DNA of 64,000 bases, from positions 26,571-90,570 of the forward strand of contig DDYN01000057.1 in NCBI GenBank assembly GCA_002347965.1. Direction: 5' to 3'. How positions within the stretch are numbered: the first letter of the stretch is position 1; the number at the start of each line of letters is the position of its first letter. This document shows, in pieces, positions 7,369-16,163 of this stretch. The notes below the pieces were generated by a model. That model had not been told where the DNA came from and did not search any database. It saw only the letters and a list, made by a program, of their open reading frames with translations. The stretch is from UBA2233 sp002347965 [NCBI: Nitrospirae bacterium UBA2233] (GTDB lineage Bacteria > UBA2233). The translations under genes and the position numbers were made by a program.

Positions 7369-9771
7369 TCACGAAGTGGGGGCTGGAAGGGCCGTAGCAG
7401 TTCCAGATTGGCCCCCTCCTAGCAACGAGGTTGCCTGGCCAAGAGTTTGAACGAGCATGTCGATGCCTTCGGACGTCGTCCTAAGAAGCTTCAAAAATGG
7501 GAGCGTCGCCTCGTAGGCGTTTCGGCTGAAAGGAAGCGCGGCGAACAGCGCGGCCAAAAGATCGCCCGCCGTGACGTTCTCCATGGAGTTGAGCACCTGA
7601 ATGTCGAACGGTTCGCCTTTGTTGATCGGCAAGGGGTGGGTGGGCGTCGACTGCCCGGGCATAAAATAGGGAGAGAACACAAAGACCTTCCCCCAGTCCT
7701 GCGAGGCGAACGTGTTTCCCTCGAATGTAAGCGCAGCCTGTCTGTTTTGATCGAGTCCGGCGTTCAAGGGGAGCCCTAGCAGGGCAAGGTATGGGTTTTG
7801 AGTCGTGGGGACAAACTGAATACCCGTGGCCTCTTCCGACCCAGACGCCTCTTCCGTGGCCACCCCTTGTTGAGCCCCTACTTGGCCGGGTTCTGGTTGT
7901 CCCTGGGGCTCGCCCGTTTTTTGAGGCTTGCCCGCTCTTCCGAACGCAAAACCCTGGCCCAGGCTTCGCCCTGGCAGGAAATCTCCGCGGCTTGGCCCTG
8001 CCTCACGTCCTTTAAGTCCGGAGCGGTTGCCAGGAGGAAGGGCGTTACTTGTCGCGTTCATCTCCTCTAGCGCTTGAACGCTCGGTTGTGTCCCGCCAAG
8101 CCCTGGCGGTGTCCCGCCAACGCCAAGGCCAACGCCCTCGGGCACGCCGCCTTGGGGCTGGGTGCCTACCGGTTGGGTGGCCTGCTGAATAAGCCCCGCC
8201 GGGTTCATCTCGGCGGGGTTAAACAAATATCCCTCGTACCTGGCCACGAAGAACCCCTTCGGGAGAAGCCAAGCCTCTTTCCACGGGCTCGTTTCGATCG
8301 CCTGCGTGAAGGTTGCCCTCCATGTCCCCGTGGCCACCCCTTGTTGAGCCCCTACTTGGCCGGGTTCTGGTTGTCCCTGGGGCTCGCCCGTTTTTTGAGG
8401 CTTGCCCGCTCTTCCGAACGCAAAACCCTGGCCCAGGCTTCGCCCTGGCAGGAAATCTCCGCGGCTTGGCCCTGCCTCACGTCCTTTAAGTCCGGAGCGG
8501 TTGCCAGGAGGAAGGGCGTTACTTGTCGCGTTCATCTCCTCTAGCGCTTGAACGCTCGGTTGTGTCCCGCCAACGCCCGCTTCAACGCCCTCGGGCACGC
8601 CGCCTTGGGGCTGGATACTTCCTTCTTCGCCGCCCGCTCCCGAACCGCCCGGGCTAATCGGGTTCGAGAGGGCGGCATCACAGTAGGCAACAACCCCCGG
8701 GGTAGTCGTGGCGCGCAAGATGGGCTTGACGAGCCAATCGAAAAGCTTGTCCATAAGGGCCTCGACAACGGGCATGATCAGGTTAACCGCGCTGCCCAAA
8801 GCCGGGGCCACAACGGCCGCCCCGCCGCCTGCTGCCGCCCCGGCACCGGCCGTTACGGGTGCAGTGGCCGCCCCGCCGGCCATCGAGGCGACGCTCACGG
8901 CCAACTGGACGGCCTGGAGGCCGGCCTGCAGCGCCTCGGTGGTGACGGTTTTCACCCCCTCTGCGATGTAGTCCACCCTTTCCATGGCGTCACTCTCCGC
9001 TTTGGGCTGGGGCAACGAAACCCCCGACAGGGGCTTTGGGTTGACAAACGCCGCGTCGATGTTCCTTGGTTGGGCACGTGCGACGAACCGGTAGGGGCGG
9101 TAGTTCTGCCCGAACGTCCCGAGCATCCTTTGGCTTGCTCCCGTCTGGGCTAGCGCCTCGATCTCTAGCTCGGCATAGGCCAGGCGCTCGAGTTTGCCAG
9201 ATGGAACGCTGTAGGGGTAGGTTTTATCCAGCCGGACAAGGGCGCCAGGGCCTGGCTCGGCCCTTTCGTTCAGGCCAAAGAGGTGCAACTCGGCTCTGGT
9301 CAAGGGCTTGAGCTCAAGACGGGATACCTCGATCATGCGCCCGTAGGCTTCCCGGTGCACGATCCGGTAGAGCGTCCAGTATGGGCCGGGGCGCGAGCCC
9401 TTCTTTGCCCCCCACACAACCCAGAGGGGCTGGAAGCCCGGCCTGCTGCTCTCGCTTAAGTATAGCCAGCGCTTGAAGCGAACGCCCCAGTTGAGCGTAA
9501 GCAACCCCTTGTCCGACTGCACGTAAAAAGACCCAGGCCTCGCCTCGAGGCCATTCGTGCTCTCGATCCCCCGGAAGTCCTCTTGAAACAGGTCGATGGC
9601 CAACTGGACCTTGTCGCGCACGCCCGCCCTTGCCCGCTCGAGCGCCTTGAAGCGGGCGTCCTGGGCTACCGTCCAGAAAAGGAGCAGCGCAACGAGCCCG
9701 GAGACGGCCACGCCCACGAGCAGCTCTACGAGCGTGAACCCGCTGGAACCCCTTGTTCGGCATGGTTTCAA
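7369..9771 (-). CDS. Very large PilW-like minor pilin with repeat-expanded linker
   Basis: 800 residues, while PilW-type minor pilins are usually about 200-350. The start is TTG at 9771, supported by AAGGAGG seven bases upstream. The N-terminus has a type III prepilin signal, SSG cleaved before FTLVELLVG, with Glu5. Residues up to about 270 look like a PilW headpiece. Next comes an Ala/Gly-rich hydrophobic stretch (about 270-360), then a Gly/Pro/Gln-rich region with two identical 82-residue units, then a C-terminal globular region. The role is presumably at the pilus tip or priming complex; the expanded region suggests a surface-exposed or adhesive part, which is inference. Confidence 0.75.
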   Translation of the reverse strand: MKPCRTRGSSGFTLVELLVGVAVSGLVALLLFWTVAQDARFKALERARAGVRDKVQLAIDLFQEDFRGIESTNGLEARPGSFYVQSDKGLLTLNWGVRFKRWLYLSESSRPGFQPLWVVWGAKKGSRPGPYWTLYRIVHREAYGRMIEVSRLELKPLTRAELHLFGLNERAEPGPGALVRLDKTYPYSVPSGKLERLAYAELEIEALAQTGASQRMLGTFGQNYRPYRFVARAQPRNIDAAFVNPKPLSGVSLPQPKAESDAMERVDYIAEGVKTVTTEALQAGLQAVQLAVSVASMAGGAATAPVTAGAGAAAGGGAAVVAPALGSAVNLIMPVVEALMDKLFDWLVKPILRATTTPGVVAYCDAALSNPISPGGSGAGGEEGSIQPQGGVPEGVEAGVGGTQPSVQALEEMNATSNALPPGNRSGLKGREAGPSRGDFLPGRSLGQGFAFGRAGKPQKTGEPQGQPEPGQVGAQQGVATGTWRATFTQAIETSPWKEAWLLPKGFFVARYEGYLFNPAEMNPAGLIQQATQPVGTQPQGGVPEGVGLGVGGTPPGLGGTQPSVQALEEMNATSNALPPGNRSGLKGREAGPSRGDFLPGRSLGQGFAFGRAGKPQKTGEPQGQPEPGQVGAQQGVATEEASGSEEATGIQFVPTTQNPYLALLGLPLNAGLDQNRQAALTFEGNTFASQDWGKVFVFSPYFMPGQSTPTHPLPINKGEPFDIQVLNSMENVTAGDLLAALFAALPFSRNAYEATLPFLKLLRTTSEGIDMLVQTLGQATSLLGGGQSGTATALPAPTS
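7854..8099. repeat. 246-bp perfect direct repeat, copy 1
   Basis: Identical base for base to 8328-8573 by direct comparison. Its length is 82 codons exactly, so it keeps the frame of the PilW-like gene. The encoded unit is rich in Gly, Pro and Gln. A short sequence encoding QPQGGVPEGV follows each copy, so the duplicated tract is slightly longer than the perfect core. Confidence 0.97.
8328..8573. repeat. 246-bp perfect direct repeat, copy 2
   Basis: Second copy, offset by 474 bases from the first. The lack of any silent difference points to a very recent duplication or ongoing gene conversion between copies inside the minor pilin gene. Confidence 0.97.
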
Positions 9772-9784
9772 GGCGCGTCCTCCT

Positions 9785-10393
9785 TCATGGCGGTGTTTGC
9801 GAGCCTACCCAAGCTCCAGGGTTCCTTGCCCAGCCGAGGTCCGGGTTGCAAGCCCCTAGCGTAAGAAGCCTCCCCTGGGTGAGCGAGCCATTCCCCGTCT
9901 CGTTCATCTTTTGCCGAAGGTCTTCTTTGGATGCCGCCCCTCCAAACGGCACCCATTGGATGCGAACCGCAAAAAGGCTGCCATTCTGCGGGATTTCGTC
10001 AGGCTGGATTAGGTATTCCACGAATTCCGCCTTTTCGTCCACGACGAGGTAATCCCGCCGGTCGTCTCGGTCTTCTTTCTTTCGCCTGACGACCCCGGCG
10101 CTTTGACCGGGCGCAACGAGCCCTAGGCCCGACCGGAGCCCTTCAAAGCTTTCGTCCGTCTCCATTTCATAAGGAAGGGCGCCAAAGCTCTCGGCCTGTG
10201 AACGGGCAAGCCAGAGTGCCTCGTAGGTCCGAAGCCTTTGGGCCAACACCCTCTCGCTAGAGGCCCGAAAGGGCAAAAGAAGCATCGCGCAGAGCGCGAT
10301 CAGCGCGATCGCCACGACCACCTCGAGCAGGCTAAAGCCCTTGGGCGTCCGATTGCTCGGCTTTGCGCCCTCCTTCCCGCCTCCGTCTTTCAT
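9785..10393 (-). CDS. PilV-like minor pilin
   Basis: 202 residues from the ATG at 10393, which overlaps the upstream minor pilin stop by four bases (ATGA). The prepilin signal is TPKG cleaved before FSLLEVVVAIALIAL, with Glu at position 5 of the mature protein. The rest is a short globular domain. Its place between a FimT/PilE-like and a PilW-like gene matches minor pilin clusters that prime pilus assembly. An open frame extends upstream but crosses the neighbouring gene and is not used. Confidence 0.8.
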   Translation of the reverse strand: MKDGGGKEGAKPSNRTPKGFSLLEVVVAIALIALCAMLLLPFRASSERVLAQRLRTYEALWLARSQAESFGALPYEMETDESFEGLRSGLGLVAPGQSAGVVRRKKEDRDDRRDYLVVDEKAEFVEYLIQPDEIPQNGSLFAVRIQWVPFGGAASKEDLRQKMNETGNGSLTQGRLLTLGACNPDLGWARNPGAWVGSQTPP

Positions 10394-10980
10394 GGGCAAT
10401 CCAGCCCAGGTTGGCAAATTCTTGCTCCCATGTTGTTTGTGTTGCTCACGACAACGCCGTAACTTGCGGCCTGGCCTGGGTCGGCCCCGGAGTCCATGCG
10501 GCCGAAATCGCGTTCCGTGAGCACCCAAAACACCCCCGTGCCGCTCGCAAACGTAGGCCTAGGGCCTGTCTGCAACGAAAGGTACGTTTGGGTCGAAACC
10601 CCCATGTCGGCCACGACGCGGGCGTCTTTGAACATGCGCAAAAAATCCCAAGAATCGATCAGCGCGTCTTTTTGCTTATCCAGAGATCCGCCCAAATCGT
10701 CGTCCCTAAAAAGCGAAACATTCACGATCGCACCCGAGCCGCCCGTTTCCCAGGAAAGAAAGACATCCCTGCCGTAGAAGCGCTCGAGCGTTCTTGTCTC
10801 TTCCAGGGCTGCAAGCAGGAAGTAGGCGGCCTGATGGGCGCGCTCTTTTTGCTGGGCGCCCGGGAACCAGGCCATCGAAAGCCCGGCGAACACGGCCAGA
10901 AGCCCCAGCAATGTGGCGACAACCATGGCCTCCATCAGCGTGAAGCCCGATTCTTTGGTCTTTTCCCTAATTGATTCCAA
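10390..10980 (-). CDS. Minor pilin (FimT/PilE-like prepilin)
   Basis: 196 residues. Prepilin leader MESIREKTKESG followed by FTLMEAMVVATLLGLLAVF; the Glu at +5 is present. The headpiece is unassigned. It overlaps the PilX-like gene upstream by 14 bases and the PilV-like gene downstream by four, so the minor pilins are translated as a coupled set and should be processed by the PilD peptidase encoded just upstream. Confidence 0.8.
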   Translation of the reverse strand: MESIREKTKESGFTLMEAMVVATLLGLLAVFAGLSMAWFPGAQQKERAHQAAYFLLAALEETRTLERFYGRDVFLSWETGGSGAIVNVSLFRDDDLGGSLDKQKDALIDSWDFLRMFKDARVVADMGVSTQTYLSLQTGPRPTFASGTGVFWVLTERDFGRMDSGADPGQAASYGVVVSNTNNMGARICQPGLDCP

Positions 10981-11947
10981 ACGGCTCCTCTCTAAAACTT
11001 CCGAACCAGCATACGCCGTTTTGAAGTGGTTCTGCGCTTTCTTGGAGGCTTACACGCTCGAGCGTACCCGTTCCCGTGGCTTCGTAACCCATCAGCTCGA
11101 CAGAAACCGCCTTCATGCCCGGCCTCTCTTCGGGCCCAAAGAAGGCCACGGCCATAAGCCTCGGGTGGTTTTTGAGGTCTCTTTCGTATGTAGAGGCCTT
11201 TACGAGCACGCCCCGGGCGATGTAGACCTTGGCAATGCCCGGCGCTTGGATACCCGTCTCCTGCGCGAAATCGTAGCAGTCGGCCTCGTTGCCGCCTTCA
11301 TCCCTCATGTTCGACAGCCGGATGAACTCCCAGCGCCTCATGTAGGCCGTATTTCCCCCCACGACCTCCAGGAGGACAGAATTGCCTTCAATCGCCGTAA
11401 GAAGGTTTTTGACCTGGCCCTCTTGAAGGGCGTTCACCTCGATTCGCCTACCCGTGGGGGTTTGTAGGCTTGGATTGGCAGGGTCTTGCGTGTTGTCCAA
11501 AAAAAGCGTGGCGAGCATGAGCGGCAAGTCCCGGTAGGCCTCTGGAAGGTTCTCTTTCGTCGCCTTGATCTGCTCTAACCTTTCGACGTAGGCACTGTTG
11601 GCCTCCACCCAGCCATTCTCGAAGGTTTCCTGCATTTTTTCGGGGTCTCCCGCGAGCAGGTCTGTAGGGGCTTGGGCAGACCCTAGCGAGACGTCTATAC
11701 CCGGCGTGAACTCTCCGGCCTCATCCCCGATCGGCGGGGTCGTTTCGTCCAAAAGCCCGAACATCGCCTGTTTGAGACCCGTCTCGGCCATTACAAGCCC
11801 TTCGTAGGCGCGCTTTTCGATGATGGGCGCCACAGACTCCCGCCCGGCGATCAAAAGCGTTCCGTAGGCCACGATACTCAAAAAGAACAGCACTATGAGG
11901 GCAAGCCCCACGATAAACCCCGAATCTTGGCCCCTTACGCTTGCCAT
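10967..11947 (-). CDS. PilX/GspK-like pilus assembly protein
   Basis: 326 residues from the ATG at 11947. The N-terminus has GQDSGFIVGLALIVLFFLSIVAYG, a hydrophobic segment like that of PilX/GspK proteins, which usually lack the standard Glu5. The long headpiece (about 290 residues) is larger than most PilX proteins and nearer GspK in size, so a pilus-tip role is plausible. It overlaps the prepilin peptidase gene by 13 bases. A longer frame upstream lies wholly inside pilD and is discarded. Confidence 0.65.
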   Translation of the reverse strand: MASVRGQDSGFIVGLALIVLFFLSIVAYGTLLIAGRESVAPIIEKRAYEGLVMAETGLKQAMFGLLDETTPPIGDEAGEFTPGIDVSLGSAQAPTDLLAGDPEKMQETFENGWVEANSAYVERLEQIKATKENLPEAYRDLPLMLATLFLDNTQDPANPSLQTPTGRRIEVNALQEGQVKNLLTAIEGNSVLLEVVGGNTAYMRRWEFIRLSNMRDEGGNEADCYDFAQETGIQAPGIAKVYIARGVLVKASTYERDLKNHPRLMAVAFFGPEERPGMKAVSVELMGYEATGTGTLERVSLQESAEPLQNGVCWFGSFREEPFGIN

Positions 11948-12687
11948 GGCATTCTTCCCAAGGGTAGGGCGCCAAGGAACGCGATCGTCCCTAAGGCGAT
12001 GCAAAACCCGAAGGGAACGGCCGCTTTGAGGCCTTTCCCTTCTTTGATAATGCCAGTGAGCCCAAAAAGAAGGCCGAGCAGCGCGGAAAGCAAGACAATG
12101 TTCCCAAGCGCAAACGGCCCCAAGAACACCCCGACCATTCCCATGAGTTTGACATCGCCAAGCCCCATCCCCTCGTGTCCTCGAACCCATCCGTAGACGA
12201 GCCTGATCAAAAGAAAGCTACCGGCCCCCACGATACCGCCCAAAAGCGCGGCCTTTAGGGGGACGACGCCAAGCCACGGCCCAAGAAAAAGGCCCAAGAC
12301 CATGCCGGGGTAGGTGAGGGCGTCCGGGATGATCCAGTTTGTCAAATCGATCAGCCCGATCGGGATCAAAAGCATGGAGAGTACGGCTACGTGGACGAAC
12401 AAAGGGTTTGGTCCGTGAAGATGATAAAGCGCAAGCAGAATGGCCGGCGTGACAACCTCGATCAGCCAGACCCAAGCGGGAATCTTGGCCTTGCAAGACC
12501 GACATCGTCCTTTAAGCAGCAGGTAGCTAACGATCGGAATGTTTTCGTAGAAGGGGATCTGCCCGTTGCAGGCTCTGCATCGCGAGCGGGCCATCAACAC
12601 GGGCTCGTTTTTGGGCAGCCGCTCGATCAGGACCCCAAAAAGGCTTCCCAAGCAAGCGCCCAGGATGAAAAGGCATAAATTTACCAC
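11935..12687 (-). CDS. pilD: Prepilin peptidase / N-methyltransferase PilD
   Basis: 250 residues, polytopic inner-membrane aspartic protease. Two CxxC pairs (CRACN and CRSCK, residues about 37-65) form the zinc site of the methylase domain. The catalytic aspartates lie in GLIDLTNWIIPD and in the GxGD motif GMGLGDVKLMG. It cleaves and N-methylates PilA and the minor pilins encoded around it. Confidence 0.95.
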   Translation of the reverse strand: MVNLCLFILGACLGSLFGVLIERLPKNEPVLMARSRCRACNGQIPFYENIPIVSYLLLKGRCRSCKAKIPAWVWLIEVVTPAILLALYHLHGPNPLFVHVAVLSMLLIPIGLIDLTNWIIPDALTYPGMVLGLFLGPWLGVVPLKAALLGGIVGAGSFLLIRLVYGWVRGHEGMGLGDVKLMGMVGVFLGPFALGNIVLLSALLGLLFGLTGIIKEGKGLKAAVPFGFCIALGTIAFLGALPLGRMPWQA

Positions 12688-12702
12688 TGCTTGCTTCCTC
12701 CC

Positions 12703-13467
12703 CTACCGCACCAGGTTCCGTCTTTCGAACGTTATACAGGCAAGCAGCACGAAAACGGCCGACCACAGCGCAAGGTACAAAAGGCTCAAAAGCCATACTG
12801 GACATGGAACGCCTAAAACCACCACAGCTTCCAGGTCCGCGGCCACGATGCCAAAATTGGGAAGAGCCCTGTACAAAGCAGGAACGACGGCGCGCATCCA
12901 GCCTATTTCAATGAACCTAGCGCTCGTGGCGGCGGGCTCAAGGCCCGTTGCGATAAGCCAAACGAACACGGTGAGCATGACAGACAGCGTGGGCGTGCTG
13001 AACGTGCCGAGGGCGAGCGCAAGGCTTCCCAAAACGCCTAGCTTTCCTACGTCGATCAGGGCGCCCAAAAAGAAAGCGGCATTCAGCGTTCCTTGGTAAA
13101 CAAGCCCGTAGACGAGCGCGAACGGGATGAGCAGCCCTAATACCAAGAGGGCACCCACGAGCAGCAGGCCGAAGAATTTGCCCGTCACGAACCCGGAGCG
13201 GCTCAAGGGTTTGGCGAGCAAAAGGTATGCTGAGCCGCGCTCGAGCTCTTTTGGGACCATGCTTGCCCCAAACAGGATGGCCGTGAAGCAGCCAAACAGG
13301 TACATGCTTGCTTGGCCCGCGTCGTAGACGAACCGCTTTGGGTCGTAGAGCGCGCTGGTGCCAAACAGCACCCCCACCCCGATCAGCACGAGCGCAACTA
13401 GCGCGATCGCGTAGAAGAGCTTTTGCCGGATGATCTCTTTAGCCGTAACGAGCGCGAGCCTAGGCAT
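12703..13467 (-). CDS. pilI: ABC-2 type permease, PilI-like
   Basis: 254 residues with about six transmembrane helices, typical of ABC-2 permeases. With the preceding ATPase and the TPR-like protein it forms the pilG-pilH-pilI block found between pilA and pilD in Myxococcus, where the transporter is needed for pilus production. Substrate is unknown. It overlaps the ATPase gene by eight bases. The symbol is given by position and type; sequence identity could not be measured. Confidence 0.75.
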   Translation of the reverse strand: MPRLALVTAKEIIRQKLFYAIALVALVLIGVGVLFGTSALYDPKRFVYDAGQASMYLFGCFTAILFGASMVPKELERGSAYLLLAKPLSRSGFVTGKFFGLLLVGALLVLGLLIPFALVYGLVYQGTLNAAFFLGALIDVGKLGVLGSLALALGTFSTPTLSVMLTVFVWLIATGLEPAATSARFIEIGWMRAVVPALYRALPNFGIVAADLEAVVVLGVPCPVWLLSLLYLALWSAVFVLLACITFERRNLVR

Positions 13468-14389
13468 GATTCAAAAACCGATCGACGAGAAGCTCTTCCA
13501 AAGACGGCCGGATGGGCTCCAGAGTTTCGATCGCACCGCCCATTTGGGTGAGCCGATTGATTGTCTCGCCAAGCAAGCCTTTTGGGACTTCGAGCGCCCA
13601 GCCCCCTTCTTGGGCCTCCAGAACCCGGACATCGGCTCCGAGGCCGTTGGGTGCAAGCTGGCCCAACCCTTTCAAGATGTAGCCGCGCGTGCTCTCGTCG
13701 AGGAAAGCCTTGGGGGAAAACTCGGAAATATTTTTTCCCTTGTCGATCAACACAAGTGCGTCGCAGGACTCCTCGATGTCGGGGATGATATGGGTCGAAA
13801 AGACGAGCGTTCTCCCCTCACTCTTGAGTTCGGCCATCAGGTTGCGCACAACCCCACGCCCGATGGGGTCGAGCCCGCTCATCGGCTCGTCCCAGATGAG
13901 CAGCTCCGGTGTACCCATTAGCGAAAACCCGAGCGCAAGCCGCTGCTGCATGCCCTTGGAGTACCCTTTGACTTCCCTTGTTTCGTGCCCCAAAAGGCCA
14001 AGGCGTTCAATCAGCCTCATGGCCTGCGTTCGGGCCGTTATTTTGCCCAGCTTAAGCAGGCTTCCTGCCAGCATTAGCGTCTCCAGACCATTCAAATGCG
14101 GGTAAAGCCCCGGGTTTTCGGGGGTGTACCCAATTTTTCCGGACAGCACGGCCTCCTTGGGCAAGCCGCCCAAGATCGCGAGCGTACCCTTGGTTGGCTT
14201 CAAAAACCCGAGCATTGTCTTGATGAGCGTGCTCTTCCCCGCTCCGTTCGGCCCGATCAGGGCATACGTCTTGCCCTTTTCGAGCTCTAAATTCATCCCT
14301 TGGAGCGCAAAGAGGCGCTTTCCCCAAAACCCGACCCGAAACCCCACCCAGAGTTTAGCGACGCGGATCGCTTCAAGCCCAGCTCTCAT
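13460..14389 (-). CDS. pilH: ABC transporter ATPase, PilH-like
   Basis: 309 residues. Walker A is GPNGAGKST (about residue 48); signature YSKGMQQRL; Walker B LLIWDEPMSGLDP; the switch histidine is in FSTHIIPD. All catalytic motifs are intact. A C-terminal extension of about 80 residues is common in ABC-2 partners. It overlaps the upstream gene by four bases (ATGA) and the permease by eight. Confidence 0.82.
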   Translation of the reverse strand: MRAGLEAIRVAKLWVGFRVGFWGKRLFALQGMNLELEKGKTYALIGPNGAGKSTLIKTMLGFLKPTKGTLAILGGLPKEAVLSGKIGYTPENPGLYPHLNGLETLMLAGSLLKLGKITARTQAMRLIERLGLLGHETREVKGYSKGMQQRLALGFSLMGTPELLIWDEPMSGLDPIGRGVVRNLMAELKSEGRTLVFSTHIIPDIEESCDALVLIDKGKNISEFSPKAFLDESTRGYILKGLGQLAPNGLGADVRVLEAQEGGWALEVPKGLLGETINRLTQMGGAIETLEPIRPSLEELLVDRFLNHA

Positions 14390-15282
14390 GGGTTCTTTGT
14401 CCCGCCAAGCGGTGAAAGCCCAGGCCGCTTGAAGTGCTCTTTGGGCTTGAGCGGGGTTGCTCCCGAGGTCGTGAATACCAAGCCCGTTTTAGGGTCAATC
14501 CTGAATTGACCCCCAAACGGGTCTTTGGGAATCTCCTCGAGCAGTCCCGAGGCCGTCAATACTCCAAGGTTTTTTGGGGGCCTGCCGAAACGCGTCCTGT
14601 AGCGCTCTATTGCGCCCTGGAGCTCTTGAAAGGCCGCGGTGAGCACGATCTCTTTCCTTCGCTCTTCGATCTGAGGCCGAAAGTCCGCCAGGCTCTCAAG
14701 GCCCATGACGGAATCGAGGAAGCTAAGCCCTTCTTTAGGTCTACCCGAAAACGCGTAGAGTTTGGCCGTAAGCCTGGAAACGTATACAGGGCATCCGGGC
14801 TTAAGCGCGGCCAACCCTAAATAATTGGCCGCCCTGCCGGCATCGCCCTCGTAGAAATAGGCAAGAAACCCCAAAAAAAACGGGAATTTCCAGCTTTCCG
14901 GCGCCAAGAACTGTCCCCTTAAAAAGAGCTTCCCGGCAAGCCTATCCTCGTTCATCCATGCAGACAACACCACGCCCATCGCCTCTAAAGGGAACGCAAA
15001 GCTGGGGTCAACCTCGTTTACGGCAAGGGCAGCCCGGTAAAGGCCTTGCTTTTGAGGCACCGTTGCCTGCCGCACGTCGAGCCTCCCAAGGGCTTGAACC
15101 GTACGGATCCAGAGCGCGTCCGCGGCAAGAGGCTTAAGCCGTGTATCTAGCAACGACAAGGGGGGGGCGGAAAAGAAAAAGGAAGAATCGTGAGCCCTGG
15201 CGGCGCCCAGCGCCGCCAGGCGAGGTTGGAGCCCCCAGGCTGCCCCCCACAGCACCACCGCAAAGGCGAGGGCTTTTCCCAT
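14386..15282 (-). CDS. pilG: Membrane-anchored TPR-like protein, PilG-like
   Basis: 298 residues. One N-terminal hydrophobic helix (about residues 5-22), then an alpha-helical region resembling TPR repeats (about 60-200), and a C-terminal segment with RFGRPPKNLGVL and DPFGGQFRIDPKTG, a pattern that resembles the end of pseudopilin or pilus-associated proteins. It sits exactly where pilG lies in the Myxococcus cluster and is coupled to the ATPase. The symbol rests on gene order; the molecular role is unknown. Confidence 0.6.
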   Translation of the reverse strand: MGKALAFAVVLWGAAWGLQPRLAALGAARAHDSSFFFSAPPLSLLDTRLKPLAADALWIRTVQALGRLDVRQATVPQKQGLYRAALAVNEVDPSFAFPLEAMGVVLSAWMNEDRLAGKLFLRGQFLAPESWKFPFFLGFLAYFYEGDAGRAANYLGLAALKPGCPVYVSRLTAKLYAFSGRPKEGLSFLDSVMGLESLADFRPQIEERRKEIVLTAAFQELQGAIERYRTRFGRPPKNLGVLTASGLLEEIPKDPFGGQFRIDPKTGLVFTTSGATPLKPKEHFKRPGLSPLGGTKNP

Positions 15283-15301
15283 TCCCTGCCGTGCCGTTAG
15301 G

Positions 15302-15913
15302 TTAATATTCGCTGTTGACCTTCAAAAAGTTCTTGCCTTCCGTGATGGTGCTGCCGGTAAAGGGGGAGGTGTCCTGAGTAGTCGTTGTCGTTCCAGTTGT
15401 TGGGTCCGTCGCCGTTGTCGACCCCGGGGCCGTCGTGGCGTAGACCCACTCGGAGTTGTTCGAATTGGCATCCAAATCGCCGGCCGCGGCGATGATTACC
15501 TCCGTGTGCCTGGGGAAAGACAACCCTTGGAAAGAAACGTCCGGGCTGATCTGTGTTCCTGCAACGCCCATTTTTGCAATCTGGTAGGAGTAGTAGGTGG
15601 GGCCGCTGGGCACAAACCCCATCGCGGCAAATTTCTTCTGGCCGTCGGTGTCCATTTTCCAAGAGACGCGTGCGCCAAGCGGTACCGTGCTTAAAGATGG
15701 CGGGACAACAGGGTAGCCGTCGTTCTCCGAGCTCCACATGAGCGACATGTCGTAGATCGAGCCAAGGTTGATTTTGGCCTCGGACTCCTTGGCCTTGAGC
15801 GTGTAGTTCTTGTAAACCGGGTAGGCGATCGAGGCCAAAATCCCGATGATGGCGACCGCGATCATCAGCTCGATGAGCGTAAACCCGCCGTCCGAGCGCT
15901 TGTTCTTTTTCAT
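15302..15913 (-). CDS. pilA: Major type IV pilin PilA
   Basis: 203 residues from the ATG at 15913, with AAAGGAG upstream. The prepilin leader [10 protein letters not shown] is cut before [19 protein letters not shown], with Phe1 and Glu5. The headpiece is about 150 residues and ends in a Thr-rich loop. A second in-frame ATG at 15991 has its own strong Shine-Dalgarno (AAAGGAGGAGG) and would give a leader 26 residues longer. Geobacter PilA is known to be made in such short and long isoforms. It follows pilB-T-C and precedes pilG. Confidence 0.93.
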   Translation of the reverse strand: MKKNKRSDGGFTLIELMIAVAIIGILASIAYPVYKNYTLKAKESEAKINLGSIYDMSLMWSSENDGYPVVPPSLSTVPLGARVSWKMDTDGQKKFAAMGFVPSGPTYYSYQIAKMGVAGTQISPDVSFQGLSFPRHTEVIIAAAGDLDANSNNSEWVYATTAPGSTTATDPTTGTTTTTQDTSPFTGSTITEGKNFLKVNSEY

Positions 15914-15988
15914 CGCAGCTTCTCCTTTGTTGCTGTTGCTGTTGGTAGCGGATGGTTCTGAAACTCGATTTTCTGACCTCCTAAGGAA

Positions 15989-16003
15989 CATGCCTCCTCC
16001 TTT
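15989..16003 (-). promoter_or_regulatory. Alternative upstream pilA start with strong ribosome binding site
   Basis: On the minus strand AAAGGAGGAGGC is followed directly by ATG at 15991, in frame with pilA. Initiation here would give the long prepilin. Because both starts have good Shine-Dalgarno sequences, both may be used. Confidence 0.6.
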
Positions 16004-16163
16004 CAGTGCTTCGTCCGTCTCGGGCTGGGCTGAAAAGCCGCAGCTTATTGTTGTGGTTCTTCCTGGAAGACGCCGCTTGGTTTACGTCGGGCGCTTTGGG
16101 CAACGATCGTTTTTGGCGCGTTTAGTCTTTCATGGTCGAAGCCCTCTTTATGTTGACCGCTTC

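Noticed and set aside
16004-16163. Sigma-54 promoter for pilA
   Set aside because: I searched the minus strand upstream of pilA for the GG/GC-type sigma-54 pair and found no acceptable match.
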